A stretch of 64,000 bases of DNA from Cupriavidus sp. WKF15. GTDB lineage: Bacteria > Pseudomonadota > Gammaproteobacteria > Burkholderiales > Burkholderiaceae. The DNA lies in assembly GCF_029278605.1 (NCBI RefSeq), contig NZ_CP119574.1, positions 558,001 through 622,000 on the forward strand, read 5' to 3'. The stretch's first letter is position 1; every line of letters starts with the position of its first letter. The notes below the pieces were generated by a model. It was not told the DNA's origin and made no database searches. It was given only the letters and a program-made list of their open reading frames with translations. Below, piece after piece: positions 52,657 to 62,074 of this stretch. The position numbers were made by a program, and so were the translations under genes.

Positions 52657-55600
52657 AGCCGTTCAATCTCACCGAATGGGCGCTGACCCACCGCGCCATC
52701 GTGCTGTTCCTGATCCTCGTGGTCGGCATTGGCGGTTCGCTCAGCTTCGCAAAGCTCGGCCAGCTCGAGGATCCGAACTTCTCGGTACCGTCGATGACGG
52801 CGTTCGTGATCTGGCCCGGCGCCACTGCGCAACAGGTCCAGGACGAGGTGCTCAACCGCATGGAGAAGAAGTTCGAACAGCTCGATCATTTCGAGAAAGT
52901 CGTGACCTATGCGCGCCAAGGCTACGGCGGCATGACGATCACAGTGAAGGGCGGCACCTCCCATGCAGACCAGCGCGAGGCCTGGTACCAGGCGCGTAAG
53001 AAGTTCACCGACATCAAGCTCGAGCTCCCTGATGGCGTCATCGGTCCGATCTTCAACGACGAATACGGCGACGTGACCGGCCTGCTCTATGCCGTCAAAG
53101 GAGATGGCATCAGTCAGTGGGAGCTATCCGACGTATCGGAAAATATCAAGCGGCAACTGCTCAAGGTGCCGATGGTGAAAAAGATCGACATCTATGGCAA
53201 GCAGGCCAAGAAGATTTACGTCGAATTCTCGAACGAGCGGCTCGCCGCGCTCGGGATTACGCCGCTGCAGATCGCTGAAAGCCTCAGAAGCCAAAACAGC
53301 CTATTGGCCAGCGGACAGATCGACACACACGGCGATCGCGTGCTCGTACGCGTGAGCGGCCAGTTCAACAACCTGGACGACATCCGCAAGGTTCCGATTG
53401 CCGCCGGCGGGCGGTTGCTCAAACTCGGCGACTTCACATCGATCACACGTGGATACGAAGATCCTCCAATTTACACGGTGCGCCATAACGGGCAGCAGGT
53501 GCTGATGCTCGGCATCACGATGACCGACGACGGCAACATTGTTGACCTCGGCAAGGCGATCGAGCAGGGAGTCGCAAAAGTGCAGCTCGAGCTGCCCTAT
53601 GGCGTTGAACTCGAGCGGGTGGCTGATCAGCCGACCGTCGTCAGCGATTCGATCTGGGAGTTCGAGCGCTCGCTGCTGGAAGCGCTGACCATCGTGCTCG
53701 CGGTCTGCCTCATCAGTCTCGGCTGGCGCACGGGAATCGTGGTCGGCATTTCAGTGCCGATCGTGCTCGGCGTCGTCGCCCTGGTCATGCGTGCAATGGG
53801 CTGGAATCTCGAGCGCGTCTCGCTCGGGTCCCTGATCATTGCCCTCGGTCTGCTGGTGGATGACGGCATTATCGCGGTCGAGATGATGGTTGTGAAAATG
53901 GAGGAAGGGTGGGACCGCGTGAAAGCGGCCGCCTACTCGTACACGGCGACTGCGATGCCGCGGCTGACTGGCGCGCTCATTACGGCTGCCGCCTTCATGC
54001 CGATCGGTTTCTCCCAGTCGACCACCGGCGAGTACGCGGGCGGCATTTTCTGGATCGTCGGCACCGCGGTGCTGTTCTCGTGGGTTGTGTCGGGGATCAT
54101 CACGCCGTATCTGGCCGTCAACATGCTGCCGAAGGACCTCGGAAAGGAGCACCATGGCGGCGACCCGTATGACACGCCTTTCTACCGCAAGCTGCGAACA
54201 TGGATCGACCTGGCTCTCGTGCGACGCTGGTGGGTCATCGGGGCGACGTTGACCGCGCTCGCCGCTGCGGTTGCCGGGAGCAGGTTCGTACCACAGCAGT
54301 TCTTCCCGAACAGCGCGCGACCCGAGCTGATCGTCGAGCTGCGACTCAAGGAAGGCGCGTCGTTCGCCGCGACTACCCAGCAGGTGAAGAAAATGGAGGC
54401 GGTGCTCAAGAAGGACCAGGACGTGCGTTTCTTCACGGCCTACACGGGGGCGGGGCAGCCACGCTTCTATCTCGCCCTCAATCCCGAACTGCCGAACCCG
54501 GGCTACGCTGTCTTCGTCGTGATGACGAAAGACACGAAGGCTCGTGAGCGCGTGCGCTCGCGCCTGATGGAAACCGTCAACGAGGAATTCCCGCAAGCGT
54601 GGGTTCGAGTCACCCGCCTCGAACTCGGCCCGCCGGTTGGGTTTCCGGTACAGTTCCGCGTCGTCGGCTCGGACACGCAGAAGGTCCGCGAAATCGCCCG
54701 CGAGGTCGAAAGAGTGGTGGCGTCGAGCCCCAAAGTGCGCGACGTCCAGCTCGACTGGAACGACCCGGTTCGCACGCTAAAGTTCGACCTCGACCAGGAC
54801 AAGGCGCGCGCGCTCGGGCTGGCTCCGGCCGATGTCACCTTCGTGACCCAAACATTTACGAACGGCGCGACGCTGTCCCACTTGCGCGAGGGGGAGGATC
54901 TGATTGAAATAGTCGCCCGTGCGGTGCCTTCCGAGCGGCTCGATCTCGGAGCGCTGAAGGACGTGAGCCTTTATACCCGCGAGGGAACGGTGGTGCCGCT
55001 GGCGCAGGTCGCGCGCGTGCGGTACGAAGTTGAAGAGCCGGTGCTCTGGCGCCGCAACCGCGACATGGCGATCACCGTGCGCGCGGACGTCAAGGATGGT
55101 GAGCAGGGCGTGTCAGTGACCCAGGAAATCCGGCCGCTCCTGAAGGATATCGAGGTGAAGCTGCCCTTCGGTTACCGCATCGACGTCGGCGGCGCGGTCG
55201 AGGAAAGCGACAAGGCCAATCGCGCGCTGATGGCGGTATTTCCCGTGATGCTGGTCACCATCCTGACGATCCTGATTCTGCAGCTTCAGAGCTTCTCGCG
55301 CATGACGATGGTCTTCCTCACCGCCCCGCTGGGGCTCATCGGCGTCGTCGCGGCGCTGCTCATTTTCCAGGCGCCGCTCGGGTTCGTCGCCATTCTTGGC
55401 ATTACCGCGTTGAGCGGGATGATCATGCGAAACTCAGTGATTCTTGTCGACCAGGTGCAGGCGGAAACCGCGCAAGGGCGGGACACCTGGACGGCGGTGG
55501 TCGATGCCGCCGTGCACCGCACGCGTCCGGTGGCGCTGACCGCAGCGGCCACGGTCCTCGCCATGATTCCGCTGACCCGAAGCATATTTTGGGCGCCTAT

Positions 55601-55742
55601 GGCCCTCGCCATCATGGGCGGCCTTACCGTTGCGACCTTGCTGACCATTTTCTTCATGCCGGCTCTGTATGCGGCGTGGTTCAACATTCGACGCACGACC
55701 GAATCGCAATCGCGAAATTCGTCGCCCTCCAACCCTTACTGA
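52653..55742 (+). CDS. RND efflux pump, inner-membrane transporter
   Basis: 1029 residues, full length for AcrB-type HAE1 transporters. TM1 follows NLTEWALTHRAIVLFLILVV. The proton-relay region in TM4 reads ALGLLVDDGIIAVEMMVVKM (Asp-Asp pair at about 407-408), and a late GMIMRNSVILVDQV segment marks TM10. Two large periplasmic loops contain the porter domains. The start overlaps the adaptor stop (ATGA). The group resembles RND pumps for small organics more than the CzcA metal pumps, since the metal-specific motif is not evident. Confidence 0.95.
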   Translation: MKPFNLTEWALTHRAIVLFLILVVGIGGSLSFAKLGQLEDPNFSVPSMTAFVIWPGATAQQVQDEVLNRMEKKFEQLDHFEKVVTYARQGYGGMTITVKGGTSHADQREAWYQARKKFTDIKLELPDGVIGPIFNDEYGDVTGLLYAVKGDGISQWELSDVSENIKRQLLKVPMVKKIDIYGKQAKKIYVEFSNERLAALGITPLQIAESLRSQNSLLASGQIDTHGDRVLVRVSGQFNNLDDIRKVPIAAGGRLLKLGDFTSITRGYEDPPIYTVRHNGQQVLMLGITMTDDGNIVDLGKAIEQGVAKVQLELPYGVELERVADQPTVVSDSIWEFERSLLEALTIVLAVCLISLGWRTGIVVGISVPIVLGVVALVMRAMGWNLERVSLGSLIIALGLLVDDGIIAVEMMVVKMEEGWDRVKAAAYSYTATAMPRLTGALITAAAFMPIGFSQSTTGEYAGGIFWIVGTAVLFSWVVSGIITPYLAVNMLPKDLGKEHHGGDPYDTPFYRKLRTWIDLALVRRWWVIGATLTALAAAVAGSRFVPQQFFPNSARPELIVELRLKEGASFAATTQQVKKMEAVLKKDQDVRFFTAYTGAGQPRFYLALNPELPNPGYAVFVVMTKDTKARERVRSRLMETVNEEFPQAWVRVTRLELGPPVGFPVQFRVVGSDTQKVREIAREVERVVASSPKVRDVQLDWNDPVRTLKFDLDQDKARALGLAPADVTFVTQTFTNGATLSHLREGEDLIEIVARAVPSERLDLGALKDVSLYTREGTVVPLAQVARVRYEVEEPVLWRRNRDMAITVRADVKDGEQGVSVTQEIRPLLKDIEVKLPFGYRIDVGGAVEESDKANRALMAVFPVMLVTILTILILQLQSFSRMTMVFLTAPLGLIGVVAALLIFQAPLGFVAILGITALSGMIMRNSVILVDQVQAETAQGRDTWTAVVDAAVHRTRPVALTAAATVLAMIPLTRSIFWAPMALAIMGGLTVATLLTIFFMPALYAAWFNIRRTTESQSRNSSPSNPY

Positions 55743-55893
55743 ACGGTGGTCGCGCGAACGGAAGACACGATGCCCAAACCAAATCGCAAATCGCGCGCGC
55801 CGCTGTCGAGACGTTCAAGTCCCCTCTGCTGCGGCTGCGGCATTGCGGTCTGGAATGCTGAACGAGCAGCCGGCCGGCTTGCTCGACACATAG

Positions 55894-57612
55894 CTACCCA
55901 AGTGGCCCCTGGCGATCGAGTGATCGCCGCGCCTGCCATGCCGCCACCACGCGATCGAGGTTGAAGTACATCCGGCCGCGCCCGAGGGCGTCGCCGAGCG
56001 GCGAGCGCTGCACCATCGCCAGTACGCCCGGGTTGAGACCAACGAGCCAGAGCTCGATGTCCTGCTTGCGCAGTTCCTGCTCCGCTTCCGTCAGCATCTT
56101 CAGCGCCGTGTACTCGAGATCGGACACGGCGCGCAAATGGAGCGCGACGATTTGCGGCTGATATTGGTTGATCAGCGTGCGAATCTTATGCCCGACGCTT
56201 TCGGCGTTCGCAAAGAATATTGGACCCTCCGGCCGCAACAACAGGAGGCCGGCAAAAGCTTCGTCGTCGGGGTGCTCAGCGGACAAAGGGCGAAACACGT
56301 TCGTACCCGGCTTGCGGCGCAAGACATGCACCGGTGGATCGGATGTATGGTAAGCAAGCGCCAGAAGTGAGACGACAATGGCGGTCAGTATGCCCGGCAG
56401 CGTTCCAAACAGCACAACGCCGAAGACCGCAATCACGGCCCAGAGAAACTCCGTGCGCCGCACAGCGGCAATCGCGCGAAATTCCGAGGGCTCGATCAGG
56501 CCGATCGAATAGACGATGACAACTGCCGCCATTGTGGCTTGCGGCATGAGTCCAATGAAAGGTCCAAGGAACAGCATCGTGCCTAGCGTGACGGCAGCGG
56601 TGACCAGCTCGGAAAGCTGGCTGCGGGCACCGACGAGCCGGTTGACGGCTGTCTGCGTCGTTCCTCCGCCGGCCGGCATCGAGCCCAACAGCGCGCCGCC
56701 CGCATTAGCCAGCCCGATCGCCAGCAACTCCCGGCTGGCATTTGGCATGGGTTCCCCGCGCTCAACGAACGCTCGCCCCGATGCGACGGTTTCGGTAAAG
56801 CTCATCAAAGCAATGCCCGCAGCAGCCGGCCCGAGCGATGCGAGAAGAGAAAGGTTCGGGATGGCGACGGAAGGCAAGCCTGGCGGCACATGGCCGACAA
56901 TGTCGACCCCGTGAGATTGCAGGTGGAGCAGGCTTACGGCGCCGATCCCGCCCGCCACCGCTAACAGAGGGGCGGGAGCTCGTGGAAAGAAATGTTCGAT
57001 TGCCACCAGAACACCTGCTGTCATCACTCCCACAGCGACCGTCGCTGCGCTTGCATGTGGAATACCCGTGACGATCGCCAGCATGTTGTGGAAAAACGAC
57101 CCTTTTGGGAAGTGAATGCCGAGCAGCTTCGGCAACTGATCCAGCACGATCACAACAGCGAGACCAGCCTTGAACCCCGTTAACACTGGATCGGAGATGA
57201 AGCGGGCAACGAAGCCCAACCGCAGGAGCCCTGCGAGCGTGAGGATGGCACCGACCATCAATGTCAACGTTGCAGAGGCGCTTAGCAGGTCTGCCAGGCC
57301 CGCGCCCGGGACCGCCCGGGCCAGTGCCGCTGCGGTGAGGATCGCGATCGTTGCGGTGGTGCTCACGCTGAGCGGGCGCGATGTGCCGAGGAAGGCGTAG
57401 ATCACCATCGGGACGAAGGCCGTGTAAAGCCCGACTTGCACGGGCAGCCCAGCGACAGTCGCGTAGGCCATGGCTTTCGGAAGGACGACCGCCGCAGCAG
57501 AGACACCGGCGACGATATCGGGCTTGATCCACGTCTTCCGATAGTCGCGGATCCATTCGGGCAGCGGAACGCGAAAACCGCCGGTGGAACGTCTTGATGA
57601 CTCTTGTCCCAT
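55894..57612 (-). CDS. SulP-family anion transporter with STAS domain
   Basis: 572 residues. The start of the transport domain is WIKPDIVAGVSAAAVVLPKAMAY (quoted in part; about 20-40), followed by AGLPVQVGLYTAFVPMVIYAFLGTSRPLSV, the SLC26/SulP signature. About 12-14 membrane segments follow, and a C-terminal STAS domain (about 435-560). SulP proteins carry sulfate, bicarbonate or other anions. A TTG at 57639 would extend the protein, but ATG 57612 is better. It is the last gene of a minus-strand unit with the channel-like gene and ppk2. Confidence 0.92.
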   Translation of the reverse strand: MGQESSRRSTGGFRVPLPEWIRDYRKTWIKPDIVAGVSAAAVVLPKAMAYATVAGLPVQVGLYTAFVPMVIYAFLGTSRPLSVSTTATIAILTAAALARAVPGAGLADLLSASATLTLMVGAILTLAGLLRLGFVARFISDPVLTGFKAGLAVVIVLDQLPKLLGIHFPKGSFFHNMLAIVTGIPHASAATVAVGVMTAGVLVAIEHFFPRAPAPLLAVAGGIGAVSLLHLQSHGVDIVGHVPPGLPSVAIPNLSLLASLGPAAAGIALMSFTETVASGRAFVERGEPMPNASRELLAIGLANAGGALLGSMPAGGGTTQTAVNRLVGARSQLSELVTAAVTLGTMLFLGPFIGLMPQATMAAVVIVYSIGLIEPSEFRAIAAVRRTEFLWAVIAVFGVVLFGTLPGILTAIVVSLLALAYHTSDPPVHVLRRKPGTNVFRPLSAEHPDDEAFAGLLLLRPEGPIFFANAESVGHKIRTLINQYQPQIVALHLRAVSDLEYTALKMLTEAEQELRKQDIELWLVGLNPGVLAMVQRSPLGDALGRGRMYFNLDRVVAAWQARRSLDRQGPLG

Positions 57613-57686
57613 GGTCGCGCGGATCCCACAGTTGTTCAAAAAGCCACGACTCTAGAAAAGTCGCCTTGTCATACAATCACCGGGCT

Positions 57687-58484
57687 TCATTTGCGCTGCG
57701 CCTCGTGGTGGGCATCGATCTGCACGACCATGGCGCGCGCGACGATGTCGTTCTGGTCGATCACGGTCGACGCGCCTGCCCTTTGCAGCAACATCCTGCG
57801 CAAATCGTTCTCGCCTGATACCACGATCTTGAGGTCCGGATTGAGCGTGTGCGCCACCAGCGTGATTTCCAGATTGCTGTTGGGATCGGAACCCGTCAGG
57901 AAGAGCGCATGGGCGGTATCCAGTCTGGCACGTTCGAGTACGTCGTCGAACGAATTCTGATCGCCGAGCATGACCATGTATCCGAGTCGGGACGCCTTAT
58001 CGGCCTGCTTCGCGTCGGAATCGAGAACTAGCACGGTCGATCCGGCGTCTCGGAGGCGGGCGGCGACCATCTGGCCAACCGCGCCAAACGGGCAAACCGC
58101 GACATGGTTGCCCAGCGTTTCCAGCGTCCGTTCCATGACCTTGTTCTCCCAAATAATCATCACGTCGTCGCCCGACAGCATCCCCGTTAGCTGGCGCAAC
58201 GCGTAGCCTGCAACCACCATCGTGACGATAATGGCGACCAGCATGAAAACCTTCTGGTCCGCATTGAAGTCCGAGAAGTCGCCAAGTGTCGAGATGAGGT
58301 TGATCGCATCCCAAAACGCCGTGAACGTCTTGGTTCTTACCGGTGCATCCGTGTGGTCGAGCAGCGCAATCCCAAGCGTCGATCCCAGCAGCACCAGAAA
58401 CAACAGCCCGATCGCAAGATGCGTACGGCGGCGCCATTCCTTGATTCGCAGACCACCCAGCCGTGGTTCCTCGATCCGGTACAT
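57687..58484 (-). CDS. Ion channel-like protein with TrkA-N (RCK) domain
   Basis: 265 residues: two membrane helices (about 22-45 and 80-102) around a pore-like loop, then an RCK/TrkA-N domain with HVAVCPFGAVGQMVAARLRD (NAD-type loop) and LGDQNSFDDVLERARLD. This is the K+-channel plan, but the expected T-V-G-Y-G-D filter is replaced by STLGDFSDFN, so selectivity is uncertain. AGGAAG precedes the ATG at 58484, which was preferred to an upstream frame start. Confidence 0.8.
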   Translation of the reverse strand: MYRIEEPRLGGLRIKEWRRRTHLAIGLLFLVLLGSTLGIALLDHTDAPVRTKTFTAFWDAINLISTLGDFSDFNADQKVFMLVAIIVTMVVAGYALRQLTGMLSGDDVMIIWENKVMERTLETLGNHVAVCPFGAVGQMVAARLRDAGSTVLVLDSDAKQADKASRLGYMVMLGDQNSFDDVLERARLDTAHALFLTGSDPNSNLEITLVAHTLNPDLKIVVSGENDLRRMLLQRAGASTVIDQNDIVARAMVVQIDAHHEAQRK

Positions 58485-58562
58485 TCTGATCTTCCTCTTG
58501 CGAGATCGGACCACGTAGCAGACGTCCAACAATCCATATTGCCTGTCAGTTGCAATGCGCCT

Positions 58563-59384
58563 TCAGAACTTCTCGGGCACGTACCTGAAATGGTGATCCG
58601 ATTCGCGATAGCCTTCTGCTTTCTGTCGTTGGGGCAACGAAACCTTCTTGCGCGGCAAATCCTCGTACGGAATCTTGCTGAGCAGATGGCTGATAACGTT
58701 GAGTCGAGTGCGCTTTTTGTTATCAGCGTTTGCGACATACCAAGGCGAGTACTCTGTGTCGGTCATGGTGAACATTGCGTCTCGCGCTCGTGAGTAGTCG
58801 TACCAGCGGCGATAGGATTCGAGATCCATCGGTGAAAGTTTCCAGATTTTGCGCTCGTCGTGAATCCGGGCTTCCAGCCTGCGCGTCTGCTCTTCAGGGC
58901 CGATTTCCAGCCAGTACTTGATGAGGATAAGCCCAGAGTCGATGAAGGCACGCTCCACCATCGGTGTGGCCAACATGAACATCTGCACATCCGCCTCAGT
59001 GCAGAAGCCCATGACCCGTTCGACACCTGCCCGACTGTACCAACTTCGATCAAACACGACGACTTCGCCGGCAGCCGGCAAGTGATAAAGATAGCGTTGG
59101 AAGTACATCTGTGTCTTTTCGCGATCTGTCGGCGCTGGTAGCGCGACGACCCGGAAAACGCGCGGATTCACACGCTCGGTAAGCGCTTTGATCATGCCGC
59201 CCTTGCCGGCGCCATCACGCCCTTCGAATACGATACAAATCTTCGCACCGGTCCGCACCACCCATTCCTGTAGCTTGACCAGTTCAATGTGAAGCAAAGC
59301 CAACTGCTTATCGTATGCCTTCTTGGTTGGCTTGTTGCCTGTTTTCGCACCGTTCGCCTTCACCTCATTCCGGGACCCGGACAT
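58563..59384 (-). CDS. ppk2: Polyphosphate kinase 2
   Basis: 273 residues, single-domain PPK2. The Walker A loop is FEGRDGAGKGGMIKALTERV (about 50-69), the lid/Walker B region GEVVVFDRSWYSRAGVERVM, and the C-terminal LSPMDLESYRRWYDYSRARD. PPK2 enzymes phosphorylate GDP/ADP (or AMP) from polyphosphate or the reverse. GAGGAGATAATGC precedes the ATG. It heads the minus-strand group ppk2, channel, SulP, and an FNR-type box lies 313 bases upstream. Confidence 0.95.
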   Translation of the reverse strand: MSGSRNEVKANGAKTGNKPTKKAYDKQLALLHIELVKLQEWVVRTGAKICIVFEGRDGAGKGGMIKALTERVNPRVFRVVALPAPTDREKTQMYFQRYLYHLPAAGEVVVFDRSWYSRAGVERVMGFCTEADVQMFMLATPMVERAFIDSGLILIKYWLEIGPEEQTRRLEARIHDERKIWKLSPMDLESYRRWYDYSRARDAMFTMTDTEYSPWYVANADNKKRTRLNVISHLLSKIPYEDLPRKKVSLPQRQKAEGYRESDHHFRYVPEKF

Positions 59385-60379
59385 TGCATTATCTCCTCGG
59401 CAACAGATTCATGGCATCAGCATTCAGGAAGGCGGGTTTCGGCCACCCAGCGATGAACTCTTGCGACTGCATCGACCTGAAACTGACGCCTCGTCCCGTT
59501 AGCAAAAGACCCTCGAAAGGCATTTGCAGTCCCCTTCGAAAACTGCGTTTCCACCGCCGAAGCGTTCGGGCCCAACAAGGCGAAGCCGTTCCAGCTACGG
59601 GTCGAGCCATCTCCGCTCCTTCGGGTAAGTGGATGCCACCGGCTGTGCCATCGCAACGGTCATGCTAAAAGATTGGGCTAACCGGCCCCGGCGATATTGA
59701 CGCAGATCAACCTTGCCCTTCTGAGCCAAGATGTCTGTGCGCGAGAGATGAACCGTCTTCCCGGTGGCCCGAACAGCCTCTGCGCTCGACGAGGTTGGTC
59801 GTATCGAGGCGATGCGGAAGCTGAACGCGCTTGACTTCGAAGATTGGCGATCGCCCCTGGTTGACCGTTGTCGGCGTAGCGGCAGTCATGGCACCGATCA
59901 CACACTCCCTTCGCGACGGGCGGGCCGGCCGTGCAAGCAGCGCGAGCTACGGCTCAGCAGGCTGCGGCCCGGTTGGCCGTTACTGTCCGCGTTGCATGGT
60001 TGTCTGCCTCATTTTGCGCGTATCTTGCCCGCCGACAGGCGTCCTGTCGGCCACGTACTTGTACGCGTAGGCTCCGCGTAGCCTTCCGGTTTCTGCCGCT
60101 TGTGCAGGGACACTCGTGCGGCAGGCCCTGGTAAGGGACCCTGCCGATCAGGTCGCTGATCAGTTTGAGGCGTGCCCCCGCTCCTCGTCGTCGGACCTGA
60201 TCACATATTTACAATGGCGCAATGGCGGTCGTGTCTTACGCGCATTCGCCAGCGTCGGTCCTCAGCTCACGCATGACCGGATGTTCTTCACCCTGGGCCT
60301 GGAAGCCGCCAGATTTCAGGCGAACCATGTTGGAGACCGTTGACGGACAACGGCCGCTGTATCCAAGCAAGAGGGAATC
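59385..60379. other. 1-kb region without a recognisable gene
   Basis: The open frames on both strands are short and overlap one another without family features. It contains a good FNR-type box at 59697-59710. A fragment such as KTVHLSRTDILAQKGKVDLR on the minus strand near 59700-59770 reads protein-like but breaks off on both sides; it may be another gene remnant. Confidence 0.45.
59697..59710. promoter_or_regulatory. FNR/Anr-type box TTGAC-GCAG-ATCAA
   Basis: Nine of the ten consensus bases of TTGAT-N4-ATCAA are present. On the minus strand a TAGCAT sequence at 59662-59667 could be a -10, though about 8 bases farther than usual for class II. Likely target: the ppk2 operon. Confidence 0.5.
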
Positions 60380-60634
60380 ATGACACACCTGCTTTTGTCG
60401 AATCTCGAACCCGGCACCACGGACGACGAAGTCCGCGCGTTCATCCACAAGTATGGGCTTCCGCCCTGCGATGCCATTGAACGGGTCCCCGGAGATGGTA
60501 CGCACCCGTCCGTCGTGCTGGATTTCAATGATTTGGATCCGGAGGCGCTGCACAAGTACGCCGAGCGCATCCACCACATGCTCTGGAAGAGCCGCGAACT
60601 GACCGCACAGGTCTTGACCGAACGCTTCCTCTGA
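60380..60634 (+). CDS. RRM-like small RNA-binding-type protein
   Basis: 84 residues with the pattern beta (LLLSNL), helix (GTTDDEVRAFIHKYG), beta (CDAIERVPG), beta (SVVLDFNDL), helix (PEALHKYAERIHHML), beta, as in an RNA recognition motif. Canonical aromatic RNP1 residues are not obvious, so RNA binding is only a suggestion. It is a paralogue of 48306-48560 (well over half the residues identical by eye). The ATG is preceded by AAGCAAGAGGGAATC, a serviceable ribosome site. Confidence 0.75.
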   Translation: MTHLLLSNLEPGTTDDEVRAFIHKYGLPPCDAIERVPGDGTHPSVVLDFNDLDPEALHKYAERIHHMLWKSRELTAQVLTERFL

Positions 60635-61012
60635 TCCCCGCCGTTGGCCGATGAAGCAGCGTTCATGAGGGCAAATTGAACAGCCGCTTCCTCAGAGCGA
60701 ACCGACGTTTGAATGTCCGAGAGAAGGTGGAGGGGAAGGTCCGCTCGTGGCCGGGTGCGGCCCGACGCCGAGCACAACCGAGCGTTCCTCCTGGACCGTT
60801 CCGCGTGGGGCAGAAGTCGACCCGATCCCGACGTTCACTTGTCGGGCTATCAACGACCATATGTAGGGTACAACGGTCGCTGGGCATTCGCCCCGGACCC
60901 GATGCAGGGATTGCTATTCGTTCTGCGGTTACGCCGCCAAATGTCAATATTGGTTACCCAGGTGGCAACTATGCTTGATCCATTAGGCAGCCCGCGACAA
61001 CGGAGATTAGCC
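60635..61012. other. Intergenic stretch before the IS-interrupted fragment
   Basis: About 380 bases between the RRM-like gene and the truncated gene at 61013. A long open frame crosses it, but its Arg-rich translation has no family features. Confidence 0.4.
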
Positions 61013-61228
61013 ATGACCATCGGGACTACTGTGTGCGATCCGCCACCGGACGCGCGCACGCTTTACCCTGCCACCGCGCTTTATGCGCGGATTGATTCCA
61101 TCGACCTGACCGCCAAGATTGCCTGGGCCAATTGGTCTCCTGATGCTGAACTCGCCAGTCATCTGGAGTGTCCGGTCCTAGCGCTCAATCCCCGGGAATA
61201 TCACTTTTTCGTCATGCCGCCTGAGGCT
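61013..61228 (+). pseudogene. 5' fragment of an unknown gene, cut by an IS3 fragment
   Basis: From the ATG at 61013 (GGAG upstream) the frame gives about 72 residues of normal-looking protein (MTIGTTVCDPPPDARTLYPA and on, with IAWANWSPDAELASHLECPV). It then runs without a stop into transposase sequence at about 61229. I do not recognise the family. The loss of its 3' part is most simply due to IS insertion and later deletion. Confidence 0.45.
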
Positions 61229-61949
61229 AACATCCACGGGCTGGCCCGGCAAGGCATACACGTCGGGCGCAAGCGCGTGGCGCGCCTGATGCGTGAAGCG
61301 GGCCTGCGCGGCGTGAGCCGGCGACGCTGGGTGAAGACCACGCGGCGAGCACCTGGTGCACGACCGGCTCCGGATCTGGTGCAGCGCCACTTCCAAGCTG
61401 ACGTGCCGAACCGTCTGTGGGTCGCCGATGCGACCTACATTCCGACCGCAGCGGGCTTCTTCTATCTCACAGTGGTGTTGGGTGTACAGCCGGCGCATTG
61501 TGGGCTGGGCCATGGGCAGCCATCTGCGTACCGCGCTGATGTTGCAGGCACTGGATATGGCGCTCGCGCAGCGCCGCCCAGAGGATGTCATTCACCACTC
61601 GGATCAAGGCTGCCAATACACGTCTGTTGCCTTCGGGCGACGTTGCCGGGACGCCGGTGTTCAGCCTTCGATGGGATCGGTGGGCGATGCCTACGATAAC
61701 GCCATGTGTGAGTCCTTCTTCGCCACGCTCGAATGCGAGCTGCTGATGCGATCGCGCTTCGCCACGCACGATCACGCACGTCGGGCACTGTTCACTTGGA
61801 TCGAGGGCTGGTACAACCCGCATCGCTTGCACAGCGCTTTGGGCTATCGGTCTCCGCAGGAATTTGAAAAGCTGCCCGTCAATGGCAGGAATCCGGCGCT
61901 ACACCGGGCCTACACTGCCCCATCACAAGGAGAAAACCCATCGACATAA
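61229..61949 (+). pseudogene. IS3-family transposase OrfB, truncated and frameshifted
   Basis: GIHVGRKRVARLMREAGLRG is the OrfB helix, NRLWVADATYIPT carries the first catalytic Asp of the DDE core, and after the frameshift HHSDQGCQYTSVAF gives the second Asp and DNAMCESFFATLECEL the Glu. The two frames meet near 61485 inside the peptide VVLGV, where a base is missing. The N-terminal third is lost too, so the element cannot move. Confidence 0.85.
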
Positions 61950-61990
61950 AATTCAAATGCAGATCTGTCCGATGAAGCGGGGCAACCCCA
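61229..61990 (+). mobile_element. IS3-family insertion sequence remnant (right part)
   Basis: Only the last two thirds of the transposase OrfB and the right end remain. After the transposase stop codon, the sequence up to about 61990 looks like an IS3-type right end: its reverse complement starts TGGGGTTGCCCCGCTTCATC. The left end and OrfA are absent. The end lies 10 bases from the FNR box of hsp20. Confidence 0.7.
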
Positions 61991-61999
61991 CACACTGTT

Positions 62000-62013
62000 T
62001 TGACACGAGTCAA
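62000..62013. promoter_or_regulatory. FNR/Anr-type box upstream of hsp20
   Basis: TTGAC-ACGA-GTCAA is a perfect inverted repeat with the FNR half-site spacing. TAGCAT at 62035-62040 is a fair -10; it would put transcription start about 41.5 bases from the box centre, the canonical class II activator position. The hsp20 start codon follows at 62075. Confidence 0.6.
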
Positions 62014-62074
62014 ACTACGGGCTGTGGCGGCACCTAGCATGGTCTTTACATCAACCCGACTGGAGGATTTTGAA

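Noticed and set aside
60713..61699. 328-codon frame read as one gene
   Set aside because: It joins non-coding sequence, a truncated unknown gene and a frameshifted transposase; only the parts are real.
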